Part shown: piece by piece, positions 1-9,021 of the stretch
Position numbering within the stretch: position 1 is the stretch's first letter
How the letters are laid out: every line of letters begins with the position of its first letter
Source: Gammaproteobacteria bacterium
GTDB lineage: Bacteria > Pseudomonadota > Gammaproteobacteria > Burkholderiales > Burkholderiaceae_B
Assembly: GCA_030832095.1 (NCBI GenBank)
Contig: JAURJT010000029.1
Location: 1-64,000 of the forward strand
Reading direction: 5' to 3'
Length of the DNA stretch: 64,000 bases
Notes under the pieces: generated by a model
Told to the model about the DNA's origin: nothing
Database searches by the model: none
What the model saw: only the letters and a program-made list of their open reading frames with translations
Program-made: the position numbers and the translations under genes

Positions 1-75
1 ACGCATCAATCGCTTGCCAAACAGACACCAGATGAGGTTTACTTTAAAGACAACGGGCTGAAGGAAGCTGCCTGA
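1..75 (+). pseudogene. IS transposase, C-terminal end only (IS3-like OrfB)
   Basis: An open frame enters from the window edge and stops with TGA at 73-75. The 24 visible residues include HQSLAKQTPDEVYF, which resembles the end of the integrase-core domain of IS3-family OrfB transposases. No catalytic residue is visible because the upstream part lies outside the window. It may be intact or truncated there. No terminal inverted repeat could be recognised between the stop and the restriction-gene remnant starting near 92. The assignment rests on a short motif. Confidence 0.5.
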
Positions 76-91
76 TATGACCGATCAATGA

Positions 92-265
92 CTTTCACTT
101 ATCTTCCTCGAAATGCTGTCCAACGTAGTCAGACCACTGCTGACCACCACTCAGGGCGAACGCGCAGTTCAACAAGCCCTGCGTAGATCACTGCTGAAAT
201 ATAGGCTGCACACAGATCAGGATCTCTTCGACAAGTCTTATGGCTATATCCGGGAGTACTACTGA
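92..265 (+). pseudogene. Type I restriction enzyme R subunit (HsdR), C-terminal remnant
   Basis: After an in-frame TGA at 89-91, an open frame runs to TGA at 263-265; the first ATG is at 113. The last residues include LLKYRLHTDQDLFDKSYGYI followed by REYY, which resembles the C-terminal tail of type I restriction HsdR subunits. The full protein is roughly 1000 residues, so at most 58 residues of it remain here and no helicase or nuclease motif is present. It directly follows an IS transposase end, which suggests that the gene was cut by the insertion or an associated deletion. hsdM and hsdS are not in the window. The family call is from memory of the tail motif, hence moderate confidence. Confidence 0.5.
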
Positions 266-505
266 TAATTTTTATTCTACGGATGCACCTGTTGAAGATA
301 TTGTCGTAATAATTGCCGGTTAGCGACCAAAATCGACTTCATCAATAAATTGCATACCTGTAGGTTCACGGCTTTTGCACCAAAACCACCAGTGACTAAC
401 CTCTGAACCGACGCACAAAAAGTCATGAGGTTTTGAGACAAACAGGGTTTGAGACCACTTTTACGGGCTGCCACTGCAGATCGCAGTCAAGAGATAGAAG
501 CGCAA
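266..505. other. Non-coding stretch, no recognisable gene
   Basis: No convincing gene lies between the HsdR remnant and the hairpin before tRNA-Ser. A 65-codon minus-strand frame at 277-474 has no recognisable motif and no clear ribosome binding site. The stretch is probably decayed mobile or island DNA. Confidence 0.4.
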
Positions 506-526
506 AGCCCCGCACTGTGCGGGGCT
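506..526 (-). terminator. GC-rich hairpin downstream of tRNA-Ser
   Basis: AGCCCCGCAC is followed after one base by its exact reverse complement, giving a stem of about 8-10 bp. It sits some 45 bases past the 3' end of the minus-strand tRNA-Ser. There is only a short T run on the minus side, so it may be a weak intrinsic terminator. Confidence 0.5.
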
Positions 527-571
527 CGTGGCATATCGAATCTCTGCGTAGCAGGTTCGAAACTTAAGTTT

Positions 572-665
572 TGGCGGAGGCGCAGGGATTCGAACCCTGG
601 ATGCAAGTTTTAGCTCACATACTCCCTTAGCAGGGGAGCCCCTTCAGCCTCTCGGGCACGCCTCC
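572..665 (-). tRNA. tRNA-Ser (GCT)
   Basis: Read on the minus strand, the acceptor arm GGAGGCG pairs with CGCCTCC and an encoded GCCA end follows. There is a T-arm GGTTCGAATCC, a long variable arm as expected for class II tRNA-Ser, and an anticodon loop CTGCTAA giving GCT. Its 3' end faces the accessory DNA at 1-570, which fits the common use of tRNA-Ser genes as integration sites. No second copy of the 3' end was found in the window. Confidence 0.93.
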
Positions 666-722
666 AAACCAAGTGCGAATTCTAGCATGAGACAGGCTTA
701 GCTCCCCCAATCACACTGATAC

Positions 723-2030
723 CTACACGTAAGTTCGCACCCCTTTCGCAAAACGATGCGACGCTAGGCGTGCCAAAAGCTTCTCTTTTTGCGTGTCATA
801 CATCAAACTACTTTCAATTAATTCAGGCCAAAGCTCGAACGCCTTTGACACTGTCTCTTTAATCACACTAGCGCAAGGCTTTTCTGCGATGCCAACGCGC
901 TCGCAAAAGGTTCTGAGCGTGGCAGGGCTTAGCCCAATCGGTGGTTTATTGCCGACGCCGTCTCGGTAAAGCGCCAAGGCGCTGCCCTGCCCGCCCAAAT
1001 AAACAGACCACGCAACGATATCGAACGCTTTTGATAAATGGGGTGTTCGACCATCAGGGTAGATCAAACAAAAGTTTTTCAGATGCGCGTCGTAATTGCC
1101 CATCAGGTCATTGATGACTAGCAATCTCAATAACTCGTGTACGGCATTGACGCCCAAACTTTCAGGAAAGCGCATCATCAGCGATCCCATGGCCGCATAG
1201 GATGCCCCCAGGTATTTTTGCTGAGGATCGACATTCAGTACTTGAGCGAAGTCTTCGCAATGAATCCGTTTGGGACCATCGCGATCAAATCGCGTCACTG
1301 CTAAAAAATGACTGCTACCTCCGATCGTGTATTCATGCTCGATATCCATCTGCGCTAAAGGTACTAACTTATGCTCGCAAACATTCGCGCCCGCAGCTTG
1401 CGCGAGCCCTAGGCTTAAGTGTTCAACCTCTGGAAGCCTTGGCCGATCAATTTGCGGCAACTTACCAATAATTCGAGTGACGCCTTGGCGTTTACGTGCA
1501 ACATACCGCCCACCTAATTCAATCAACCCCAACTTGGGTTGCACACCAGAAATTGATACCCCTAACGGCAAAGGATCCGCTGTCACCGACACGTCTAGCG
1601 GCGCGTTGTCTTGCGTGAGTAGTGCGGCCAACTCGTCTTTTGTTAACGCCGCAGGAAGTGCCTTGACCGCGCCTGGTAGGTCAAGTCCGCAGGCCGCGAA
1701 TAAAGCAAAATGGTCATCCTCTCGACAGCCTCGCAGTTGCGCCAGGTGCGTTCTAAAAAGCCCCTCTGGCAGCATGTTTTGAAAAAATGCGGGTAATCGT
1801 CCATCTCTGCCGTTAAACAGCGAACTACCAAGATCACTCCAAAGCGACTCTTGCTGTTCAGGATGTTGCGCCAACATACTCAGCGATACGGTGGCTTGTT
1901 GGGTATCAGCAGAGAAACGTTTGTCGGCAACAAACCGAATCATCGGAGCAGTGGCGCGGTTATCAAAACGCAAAAGCTTGCCGATCAACCTCTGCGCCAG
2001 AAAGATATCCAGAATTTCTACGTTAGACAT
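723..2030 (-). CDS. hipA: HipA-type serine/threonine kinase toxin
   Basis: 435 residues, the usual size of HipA. Residues 1-125 form the HipA N-terminal subdomain and the rest is the HipA kinase fold. SISGVQPK at 159-166 matches the loop carrying the autophosphorylated serine of E. coli HipA. The catalytic loop GNYDAHLKNF has Asp314 and Asn319, and AFDIV near 335-339 supplies the metal-binding Asp. HipA kinases phosphorylate targets such as aminoacyl-tRNA synthetases and cause growth arrest; the target here is unknown. The start codon overlaps the hipB stop by one base (TGATG), so the pair is translationally coupled. All key kinase residues appear intact. Confidence 0.9.
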   Translation of the reverse strand: MSNVEILDIFLAQRLIGKLLRFDNRATAPMIRFVADKRFSADTQQATVSLSMLAQHPEQQESLWSDLGSSLFNGRDGRLPAFFQNMLPEGLFRTHLAQLRGCREDDHFALFAACGLDLPGAVKALPAALTKDELAALLTQDNAPLDVSVTADPLPLGVSISGVQPKLGLIELGGRYVARKRQGVTRIIGKLPQIDRPRLPEVEHLSLGLAQAAGANVCEHKLVPLAQMDIEHEYTIGGSSHFLAVTRFDRDGPKRIHCEDFAQVLNVDPQQKYLGASYAAMGSLMMRFPESLGVNAVHELLRLLVINDLMGNYDAHLKNFCLIYPDGRTPHLSKAFDIVAWSVYLGGQGSALALYRDGVGNKPPIGLSPATLRTFCERVGIAEKPCASVIKETVSKAFELWPELIESSLMYDTQKEKLLARLASHRFAKGVRTYV

Positions 2031-2311
2031 CAGATATCTTGAAGGCCTTCTGTCATGGTCGCGACGTGCTGAACATTTAGTTGCCCCGAGTACTCAAAGG
2101 CACGGGCGACGTCGCGCGGAACAATTAGCACTTCTTGACCATTAGCCTCTGCAATTGCCAATAGTGTTGTCACACCAAAATTATGCTCGCCGCTCAGAGC
2201 ACGACTGATACTTTGTCTGGTTAGCCCAGTTTGACGCGCAAGATCAATGTCAGTCACTGGTTTGCGCCCACTGACCAAGCCCTTGGCAATTGCTTTTAGA
2301 GTGTTCATCAT
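2030..2311 (-). CDS. hipB: HipB-like XRE-family antitoxin
   Basis: 93 residues with a helix-turn-helix centred on DIDLARQTGLTRQSISRALS (residues 22-41), typical of XRE/HipB repressors. The first gene of the hipBA pair is expected to bind HipA and repress the operon. At 93 residues it is close to E. coli HipB (88). The C-terminal part (IVPRDVARAFEYSGQ onwards) is not recognisable and may contact HipA. Two adjacent ATG codons start the frame; the first is used here. The upstream 110 bases carry AT-rich inverted repeats, described separately. Confidence 0.8.
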   Translation of the reverse strand: MMNTLKAIAKGLVSGRKPVTDIDLARQTGLTRQSISRALSGEHNFGVTTLLAIAEANGQEVLIVPRDVARAFEYSGQLNVQHVATMTEGLQDI

Positions 2312-2312
2312 A

Positions 2313-2421
2313 TTTAACTTATCAAAATAAGTTAAATAAAGTTAACACATCACAGATAAATATGGAATAATTAAATGTTAAATTAATTTAACATTATTAA
2401 AATAAGTTAAATTAATTTAAC
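2313..2421 (-). promoter_or_regulatory. hipBA operator/promoter region with three inverted repeats
   Basis: This AT-rich stretch directly upstream of hipB holds three inverted repeats sharing the element GTTAA. The first (2313-2336) has 10-base arms TTTAACTTAT and ATAAGTTAAA around CAAA. The second (2374-2395) is a perfect 22-base palindrome with core GTTAAATTAATTTAAC. The third (2406-2421) is that same 16-base core again. The first lies within two bases of the hipB start codon. The arrangement suggests cooperative binding of HipB dimers and autoregulation; binding is inferred, the symmetry is seen directly. Confidence 0.7.
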
Positions 2422-2441
2422 AAAGCGCCACTTCAATTCAA

Positions 2442-3707
2442 CTAAACCTTAGTCGGTGCAGCAGTTTCAAGTCCAAAGGCTTTATGCAGCGCGCGAACCG
2501 CGAGCTCCATGTACTTGTCTTCGATCAGGACCGAGGTTTTGATCTCGCTAGTGCTGATCATTTGGATATTGATGTTTTCTTGAGCAAGGGTCTTGAACAT
2601 CAAACTTGCTACGCCAGCATGCGAGCGCATGCCGATGCCAACAATCGACACCTTGGCGACTTTATCGTCGGATAACACTTCACTTGCACCCACGGCTGGC
2701 GCGATGGAGCCCTTGAGCAACGCGAGGGTACGGTTAAATTCGTTACGGTGTACGGTGAAGGTGAAATCAGTTGTGCCAGCCACCGACTGATTTTGCACAA
2801 TCATATCGACGTCAATATTGGCATCTGCCACTTTGCCCAAGATTGCAAAAGCAATACCTGGTTTGTCAGGCACGCCCAACAGTGTGACTTTGGCTTCGTC
2901 GCGGCTAAAGGCGATGCCTGAAACAACGGCTGCTTCCATTTTTTCGTCTTCCTCAAAAGTAATCAGGGTGCCAGAGCGCATCTCTTCGTCTAGCGACATA
3001 TTGGGGTCTGTCAGTGATGACAGCACACGGGTTGGCACGCGATACTTACCGGCAAATTCAACAGAGCGAATCTGCAACACCTTAGAGCCGAGCGAGGCCA
3101 TCTCGAGCATCTCTTCAAACGAGATGACGTTAAGCCGACGAGCGTCGGGCTCGACACGTGGGTCGGTGGTGTAAACGCCATCAACGTCGGTATAGATCAG
3201 GCACTCGTGCGCTTTTAAGGCTGCGGCTACGGCAACGGCCGACGTATCAGAACCACCACGACCGAGCGTGGTGATGTTGCCTAGGTCATCTACACCTTGA
3301 AACCCAGTAACCACCACGACAAAGCCAGCATCAAGATCTTGGCGGATTCGTGTGTCGTCAATCGAGGTAATGCGCGCCTTGGTATAGGCAGAATCAGTAC
3401 GAATCGGCACTTGCCAGCCTGCATAGCTGCGGGCTTTGAGGCCTTCGGCTTGCAGGGCAATTGCCAACAAACCGCTAGAGGCTTGTTCACCGGTGGCGGC
3501 GATGGCGTCGAGTTCGCGGCCATCGGCCTCGGCAGACAGTTCACGTGCAAGCCCAAGCAGGCGATTGGTTTCGCCCGACATCGCCGAGGGCACAACCACC
3601 ACTTGATGACCGGCGGCGTGCCACTTGGCCACGCGACGCGCCACGTTTTTAATGCGTTCGACCGACCCCATCGAGGTGCCGCCGTATTTATGAACAATGA
3701 TTGACAT
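2442..3707 (-). CDS. lysC: Aspartate kinase
   Basis: 421 residues, the normal length of the monofunctional LysC class. It catalyses ATP-dependent phosphorylation of aspartate, the first step towards lysine, threonine, methionine and diaminopimelate. The N-terminal kinase domain starts with KYGGTSMG (residues 7-14) and contains TTLGRGGSDTSAVA. Two ACT domains follow from about residue 270, including VGIGMRSHAG and INIQMISTSEI, which mediate feedback control in the family. It follows tilS on the same strand with 69 bases between, so co-transcription is possible. dapA, in the same pathway, is at 27.1 kb. Confidence 0.97.
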   Translation of the reverse strand: MSIIVHKYGGTSMGSVERIKNVARRVAKWHAAGHQVVVVPSAMSGETNRLLGLARELSAEADGRELDAIAATGEQASSGLLAIALQAEGLKARSYAGWQVPIRTDSAYTKARITSIDDTRIRQDLDAGFVVVVTGFQGVDDLGNITTLGRGGSDTSAVAVAAALKAHECLIYTDVDGVYTTDPRVEPDARRLNVISFEEMLEMASLGSKVLQIRSVEFAGKYRVPTRVLSSLTDPNMSLDEEMRSGTLITFEEDEKMEAAVVSGIAFSRDEAKVTLLGVPDKPGIAFAILGKVADANIDVDMIVQNQSVAGTTDFTFTVHRNEFNRTLALLKGSIAPAVGASEVLSDDKVAKVSIVGIGMRSHAGVASLMFKTLAQENINIQMISTSEIKTSVLIEDKYMELAVRALHKAFGLETAAPTKV

Positions 3708-3776
3708 GATGTTAAATAATTAGATTCGTGGGATTAGGCCCGCGAAGTCAGCGTGTGAACTACAAAGTCGACTATT

Positions 3777-4778
3777 TTAGCCCGAAGACAGCACTACCCG
3801 CCCTTGTTTGCAACGAACCGCCACTGACCCATGCTGCCAAAGCAACTCTCGGTCGTGCCCTAAGGCGTGCAATTGCCGCAACTGACGCAGCAACTCAGCT
3901 AAACGACGGTCTCCGGGCATGGCCACGCCCTGCCCTTGCAACCAATGGCGCACCACCAACGCTTGGCGCGCCGCACTGAGTGCCCGCCAAGCTAATAAGC
4001 TAAAACTTTGATCCTCTGGCTTGACATCCAGAGCAGCCAAATCAAGCGCCGCGACCTCGGCTAGCACCTCATTGGCTTCGCCAGCCTGCTTGGCATGACG
4101 TACCAGCGTTTGACACCAAGCCGGCCAATAGGTGTTTAGCACCGGCGCCAACGCACTACGCAAGGCACCGCGGGCATATGTTGGATCGGTGTTACTGGGA
4201 TCTTGGACTGCAGCCCAGCCTGTGCGCTGCTCGTAAGCCTGTGCGACGGCAAGTAACTCAACCCGCTCAACCTCAAGCCAAGGCCTTAGCAGACGCATAC
4301 CACCTCGCTGCACGTCGGCCCGCATCGCTGCAAGCCCCGACACGCCGGTACCCCGCAACAGCCGCAACAAGACTGTTTCGGCTTGATCTTGACGATGATG
4401 GGCCAACAACAGGGCGACCACGTCATGCTCAAGGCAAAGCTGAGCCAAGGCGGTATAACGCGCGTCGCGCGCGGCGCCCTCGACACCCAAGCCAGCAGCG
4501 AGATCAACCTGCACGTGGCGCACATGTAGCAGAATGTTTAATTCTTGCGAAAACTTTTGTAAGTGCGCAACCCAGCCATCGGCCTGCGACATCAGTCCGT
4601 GGTGGACATGAAAAAAATAAAGTGGGCGTTTGGTGGCAGTGCAATGTTCTGCGGCGATGAGTGCCAAGGCAACCGAATCAGCACCCCCACTCAACGCCAC
4701 TGCAATCGGGGCCTGCGGTGCAAGCAGCCCCAAGGCTTTGGTCAGCAAAGCATGTAGATTGGCCTGCGAGGCGTCCAT
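3777..4778 (-). CDS. tilS: tRNA(Ile)-lysidine synthase
   Basis: 333 residues. The PP-loop SGGADS at residues 30-35 is the ATP-binding signature of TilS, which converts C34 of tRNA-Ile2 (CAU) to lysidine so that it decodes AUA. HHRQDQAETVLLRLLRGTG is the typical second conserved block. The C-terminal portion is short compared with the longer E. coli enzyme (about 430 residues), as in other betaproteobacteria. It lies 15 bases after accA on the same strand, a conserved accA-tilS-lysC order in Burkholderiales. The start ATG leaves the PP-loop at the usual distance. Confidence 0.95.
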   Translation of the reverse strand: MDASQANLHALLTKALGLLAPQAPIAVALSGGADSVALALIAAEHCTATKRPLYFFHVHHGLMSQADGWVAHLQKFSQELNILLHVRHVQVDLAAGLGVEGAARDARYTALAQLCLEHDVVALLLAHHRQDQAETVLLRLLRGTGVSGLAAMRADVQRGGMRLLRPWLEVERVELLAVAQAYEQRTGWAAVQDPSNTDPTYARGALRSALAPVLNTYWPAWCQTLVRHAKQAGEANEVLAEVAALDLAALDVKPEDQSFSLLAWRALSAARQALVVRHWLQGQGVAMPGDRRLAELLRQLRQLHALGHDRELLWQHGSVAVRCKQGRVVLSSG

Positions 4779-4793
4779 GACGCGATGCCAGCC

Positions 4794-5765
4794 TTAAGCG
4801 CGAACTTCTTGAAAACGCCCGTACGACAATAAACGCTCAAGGCGATGGTCGATCAGTTGCTGAGGCGTCATGCCCGACAATTGCCGTAACGCATCCCCCA
4901 ACGAACGACGTATTAAACGCGCCATCACACGTGGATCGCGATGCGCGCCACCGATGGGCTCATTGACTACCCTGTCAACCAAACCAAACTCTTTTAAACG
5001 ATCGGCGGTAATTGCCAACGCCGCCGCAGCCTCAGACGCTTTATCGGCACTGCGCCACAAAATCGATGCACATCCTTCGGGCGAAATGACCGAATAGGTT
5101 GAGTACTGCAACATCATGACCACGTTACCAACAGCGATCGCTAGCGCGCCACCCGAACCACCTTCACCAATAATGGTCGAGATGATTGGGACTTTGAGTT
5201 CAGCCATTGCATACAGGTTGTGTCCGATCGCTTCTGACTGACCGCGTTCTTCGGCACCAATGCCGGGGTAGGCGCCCGGAGTATCGACAAAGGTAAAGAC
5301 GGGCAAATTAAATTTTTCAGCCAAGCGCATCAAGCGCATCGCCTTACGATAGCCTTCGGGGCGAGGCATCCCAAAATTACGCGCTGCGCGCTCTTTGGTA
5401 TCGCGACCTTTTTGGTGACCTAACACCATGCAGGGCGTGCCATTAAAGCGTGCCATTCCTCCAACAATCGACAGGTCGTCGGCGTACATCCGATCGCCAT
5501 GCAGTTCATGGAAGTCAGTAAAAATCTCACGCACATAATCTAAGGTATAAGGGCGCTGTGGATGACGCGCCACCATCGAAGTTTGCCAGGGCGTTAACTT
5601 CGAATAAATATCTTTAGTCAGCGTCTGGCTTTTTTGTTGCAGACGACTAATCTCTTCAGAAATATCAACCGCTGAATCTGCCTGCACATAGCGCAGTTGC
5701 TCGATCTTACCCTCGAGTTCACCTAGCGGTTGTTCAAAATCTAAGTAGGTATTGCGCATATTCAT
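4794..5765 (-). CDS. accA: Acetyl-CoA carboxylase carboxyltransferase subunit alpha
   Basis: 323 residues, the usual length. With AccD it transfers the carboxyl group from biotin to acetyl-CoA, the first step of fatty acid synthesis. Residues 1-60 look helical with a coiled tendency. The crotonase-like carboxyltransferase fold follows, with [19 protein letters not shown] and [14 protein letters not shown], the family's most conserved blocks. ATG codons three bases apart or at the track start (AATATG) are both possible. Next to tilS and downstream of the AlkA-like gene. No other acetyl-CoA carboxylase subunit is in this block. Confidence 0.97.
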   Translation of the reverse strand: MNMRNTYLDFEQPLGELEGKIEQLRYVQADSAVDISEEISRLQQKSQTLTKDIYSKLTPWQTSMVARHPQRPYTLDYVREIFTDFHELHGDRMYADDLSIVGGMARFNGTPCMVLGHQKGRDTKERAARNFGMPRPEGYRKAMRLMRLAEKFNLPVFTFVDTPGAYPGIGAEERGQSEAIGHNLYAMAELKVPIISTIIGEGGSGGALAIAVGNVVMMLQYSTYSVISPEGCASILWRSADKASEAAAALAITADRLKEFGLVDRVVNEPIGGAHRDPRVMARLIRRSLGDALRQLSGMTPQQLIDHRLERLLSYGRFQEVRA

Positions 5766-5786
5766 TTGCCCTGAGGGGTGACGTAT

Positions 5787-6614
5787 TTAGTACTCGACCG
5801 GAACTGGGTCAAGACTACGCCACAAGTACCAAGTCGCGACAGTTCTAAAGGGCTGCCAACCCTGTGCCACTTCACGCGCCTCGAAACGAGAAACGGGTTC
5901 GCCACTGAAGTAGTGTAACGATATTGCGTTTAATAAACCGACATCATCAAGCGGCAAGACATCGGGGCGTTGCAGATTAAAAATCAAAAACATCTCAGCT
6001 GTCCAGCGACCGATACCGCGAATTGCAGTGAGCTCTTCGATGATCTCTTCGTCTGGCATACGCGCCCACTTGGCCGGCTGCACAAGCTTGTCGCTAAAGT
6101 GTGTTGACAGATCAAGAATATATTCAGCCTTACGCCCAGACAAACCCGCGGCACGCAAGCGCTCGAGCCCAGCTTTTTGTACCGAGGCGGGCGAGGGTCG
6201 CTTGCCGCACTCAAGCAACACGCGTTGCCAAACGGATTCGGCGGCCTTGACCGAAATTTGTTGGCCACAAATTGAACGCGCCAAGGTAATAAAAGGGTTG
6301 CCGCGCGTCGTCAGCCAAATATCCGGAAACCTCGGGATGATTTTCTTCAAAATACGATCACGCTTCACGAGTTGCTCAAGCGCGTCGTCCCAGTACTCGG
6401 GCTTATCGGCCAGTGTCGCCGGAAGTACTGCGGTCATGGCTGCAGTCTTACCTGCAGTTTTAGCGCTCGATTGAACCGGTCTCGCAACCGTTTTAGCTGC
6501 TGTCTTGATCGTTTTAGCGGTCGGTTTAGCCACTGCCTTGAATGTTTTAGTCGTTGGCTTAGCTGATGTCTTAGCTGCTGCCTTTTTAACTGTCTTTGCT
6601 GTCGTCGTTGCCAT
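5787..6614 (-). CDS. AlkA-like DNA-3-methyladenine glycosylase with histone H1-like N-terminal tail
   Basis: 275 residues from the ATG at 6614, preceded by AAGGTC. An alternative GTG at 6641 would overlap cysS. Residues 1-60 are a run of Ala, Lys and Thr (for example AKTVKKAAAKTSAKPTTK) resembling bacterial histone H1-like tails. The HhH-GPD domain follows: SICGQQISVKAAESVW, the helix-hairpin-helix IRGIGRWTAEMF, and LPLDDVGL, where the second Asp fits the catalytic residue. The family removes alkylated purines in base excision repair. The tail probably adds non-specific DNA binding (inference). Immediately downstream of cysS and 21 bases before accA. Confidence 0.88.
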   Translation of the reverse strand: MATTTAKTVKKAAAKTSAKPTTKTFKAVAKPTAKTIKTAAKTVARPVQSSAKTAGKTAAMTAVLPATLADKPEYWDDALEQLVKRDRILKKIIPRFPDIWLTTRGNPFITLARSICGQQISVKAAESVWQRVLLECGKRPSPASVQKAGLERLRAAGLSGRKAEYILDLSTHFSDKLVQPAKWARMPDEEIIEELTAIRGIGRWTAEMFLIFNLQRPDVLPLDDVGLLNAISLHYFSGEPVSRFEAREVAQGWQPFRTVATWYLWRSLDPVPVEY

Positions 6615-6625
6615 TATCTTTGACC

Positions 6626-8137
6626 TTACGCACGTCGCCACTGAGTGAGGCCACCGGGCTTGTCATCAAGCTCGATGCCTGCAGCTTTGAGTGTTGCACG
6701 AATTCGGTCAGACTCGGCAAAGTTTTTTTGTTGTTTGGCAAGTGCACGTGCAGCAATGTGTTCTTCGATCTGTTGCTCTGTGAGCGCACCGCTTGCCTCT
6801 GAGGTAATCGCAACGCCCGCAACTGCAGTCACTGCGCTGGCTTGCTCGAGGGCACGCCGTGTATAACGCGTGGCACTTTGAAAATACACTTTAGGATCTT
6901 GCTGCAACAAACCCAACACTGAAGCGAGCGCTTTGAGTTGCAAGCACACACTAACATCTTGACTGCGATTGGCTTGACTGGCCAGGTCAAATAACGCAGC
7001 GACCGCACCCGCAGAATTAAAGTCATCATCCATCGCCACCTTAAAGGCTTGCGCAGAGGGATTTGACCAGTCAATGCTCGCCGAACCGCTCGCGGGGATG
7101 TTTTGCAGGGTTTGATATAACCGGTCAAGCGACTGCTGCGCGTCGATTAAATTATCGGGCGCATAGTTTTGCGCACTGCGATAGTGGTTGCGCACAATAA
7201 AAAAACGCAACATTTCGGCTTCGCGCGGATTGACCTGATACTGTGCCGACTGGGCGCCATGACCTGGTAGCTCAGTGCTTGCACCAATGGTTTGACGAAT
7301 CGTACGAAAGTTGCCGAGCGACTTTGACATTTTGTCAGAGTCGACCATCAACGGCCCGCAGTGCATCCAAGTGTTGGCAAGCGCACCACCAAACGCACCT
7401 TCTGTCTGAGCAATTTCGTTTTCGTGATGCGGAAATTTCAAGTCAGGCCCGCCACCATGAATGTCGAGCGGCACACCTAACAAAGCCTTACTCATCGCCG
7501 AGCATTCGATATGCCAACCAGGGCGCCCCCATCCGTACACTGACGGCCAGCGAGTGTCGTCGGGCTCGTGTTCTTTAGCGGATTTCCATAAGACAAAATC
7601 TAAAGGGTCACGCTTATTGGACCCCACAGCGACCCGCTCGCCTGCCCGCAAATCATCGAGCGACTTACCCGAAAGCTTGCCATAACCAACAAACTCGCGC
7701 ACCGCAAAGTTCACGTCGCCGTCGGGCGCGTGGTAAGCCAGCCCCTTTTTTTCAAGCGTACCGATAATACCGAGCATGTCACCCACATACTCGGTTGCGC
7801 GAGGCTGATGATCGGGGTTTTGAACGCCCAACGCCCGCTCATCAGCATGCATCGCTTCAATAAAAAATTGAGTTACCTCACCAAGCCGTTGATTGGATTG
7901 AACCGCTTTTTTGATGATTTTGTCATCAATATCAGTGATATTACGTACATAATTGACTTTCAAGCCAGAGGCCCGCAGCCAACGCTGGATCACATCAAAG
8001 CTCACCAGCATGCGCGCGTGTCCAAGGTGGCAATAGTCATACACCGTCATGCCGCAGACATACAAGCCGGCAAAACCAGCTCTCAAAGGGGTAAAGGGAC
8101 GCTTAGAGCGTGACAGCGAGTCGTAAATCTGCAGCAT
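6626..8137 (-). CDS. cysS: Cysteinyl-tRNA synthetase
   Basis: 503 residues from the ATG at 8137, where [10 protein letters not shown] matches the usual N-terminus; an upstream extension to 8194 is unlikely. Class I signatures are present: [15 protein letters not shown] (HIGH-like) and KMSKSLGNF (KMSKS). Zinc ligands include the first Cys and GWHIECS. It charges tRNA-Cys in the cytoplasm. The C-terminal region is slightly longer than the 461-residue E. coli enzyme, with an Ala/Thr-rich stretch around residues 410-450. It is divergent from the TPR gene at 8251 and followed by the AlkA-like gene. Confidence 0.96.
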   Translation of the reverse strand: MLQIYDSLSRSKRPFTPLRAGFAGLYVCGMTVYDYCHLGHARMLVSFDVIQRWLRASGLKVNYVRNITDIDDKIIKKAVQSNQRLGEVTQFFIEAMHADERALGVQNPDHQPRATEYVGDMLGIIGTLEKKGLAYHAPDGDVNFAVREFVGYGKLSGKSLDDLRAGERVAVGSNKRDPLDFVLWKSAKEHEPDDTRWPSVYGWGRPGWHIECSAMSKALLGVPLDIHGGGPDLKFPHHENEIAQTEGAFGGALANTWMHCGPLMVDSDKMSKSLGNFRTIRQTIGASTELPGHGAQSAQYQVNPREAEMLRFFIVRNHYRSAQNYAPDNLIDAQQSLDRLYQTLQNIPASGSASIDWSNPSAQAFKVAMDDDFNSAGAVAALFDLASQANRSQDVSVCLQLKALASVLGLLQQDPKVYFQSATRYTRRALEQASAVTAVAGVAITSEASGALTEQQIEEHIAARALAKQQKNFAESDRIRATLKAAGIELDDKPGGLTQWRRA

Positions 8138-8250
8138 GCTTTTTAGGGGATTAGAGGCCAGAATAGAGAAAATTAGACGCTGCGCGGTGTTCAAGCAAAA
8201 GCAGCGTTAAAATGCGAATGGTCAAGTATAGCAATTGAGGGTTTTACGCC

Positions 8251-9021
8251 TTGAAGCTGCCAAAAAGCATATGTTCGATTCTGTTCTCCGTTAGCACGGC
8301 AGCGTTGCTGCCAGGGCTAGGGCTTGCCCAAGTCAATTACGGTAGCGGTATCAATCAGGGGGTGATTAACCCCTTAAACCCCAACGCGACAACGCAACCG
8401 CGTAATCAAAATTCGCAAGGGCGAATGCCCTCGGCAAACCCAGATGCTGCGGCGAATCAGGTACTAGGCGATCAACCCAAAGAGTTGGGCTGGGACGGCT
8501 TAGCCAAAGTCTTAGACGCGATTTCGCCTCCAGTTGACACTCGCATTCCTCTGACACCCGCTGAAGTCACCACCCGTATTGAGGGTCTGATTCGGGCCGA
8601 TCGGCTGCCTGAAGCGCTCGCCGAGGTCGAAAAACGCCTGATCGTCGAAGCGAACCGTGCCACGCCCGGCACCGACGTGCAGCTCATGTTCATGCAGGCT
8701 CGTTTGTTTACAGAATTGAATCGCCTGACCGAAGCCGAAGCCATCTACCAGCGTATGACCATGCGATTTCCAGAGCTGCCTGAGCCCTGGAATAACCTCG
8801 CCGCCCTCTATGTCCGCCGTGATGAGCTCGATCAGGCACGCCGTGCTCTTGAGCAAGCCATTATGATCAACCCTAAATATGCCGTGGCACAGGCTAATTT
8901 GGGCGACGTACAAATGAGTTTGGCGCTGCGAGCATACCAACGGGCTGCCGCAGCAGGGGTGCCTGGTCTGACCCCTAAAATTCGTACCGTAAAGACTCTA
9001 ATCGAGGGCCCTGCTAAATGA
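8251..9021 (+). CDS. Exported TPR-repeat protein
   Basis: 256 residues starting at TTG (8251), with GAGG ten bases upstream. The start gives a signal peptide ([20 protein letters not shown], cleavage likely near LGLAQ). A Asn/Pro/Gln-rich linker follows, then TPR-like helices from about residue 105 to 235, including [23 protein letters not shown] domains serve as protein-interaction scaffolds; the specific partner is unknown. Its stop overlaps the start of the cyclophilin gene (ATGA), and lpxH follows, so the three are probably one operon. A periplasmic or envelope role is inferred from the signal peptide. Confidence 0.8.
   Translation: MKLPKSICSILFSVSTAALLPGLGLAQVNYGSGINQGVINPLNPNATTQPRNQNSQGRMPSANPDAAANQVLGDQPKELGWDGLAKVLDAISPPVDTRIPLTPAEVTTRIEGLIRADRLPEALAEVEKRLIVEANRATPGTDVQLMFMQARLFTELNRLTEAEAIYQRMTMRFPELPEPWNNLAALYVRRDELDQARRALEQAIMINPKYAVAQANLGDVQMSLALRAYQRAAAAGVPGLTPKIRTVKTLIEGPAK

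Noticed and set aside
277-474. 65-codon minus-strand frame near the island edge
   Set aside because: No recognisable domain, no clear ribosome binding site and located in decayed DNA; not enough to call a gene.
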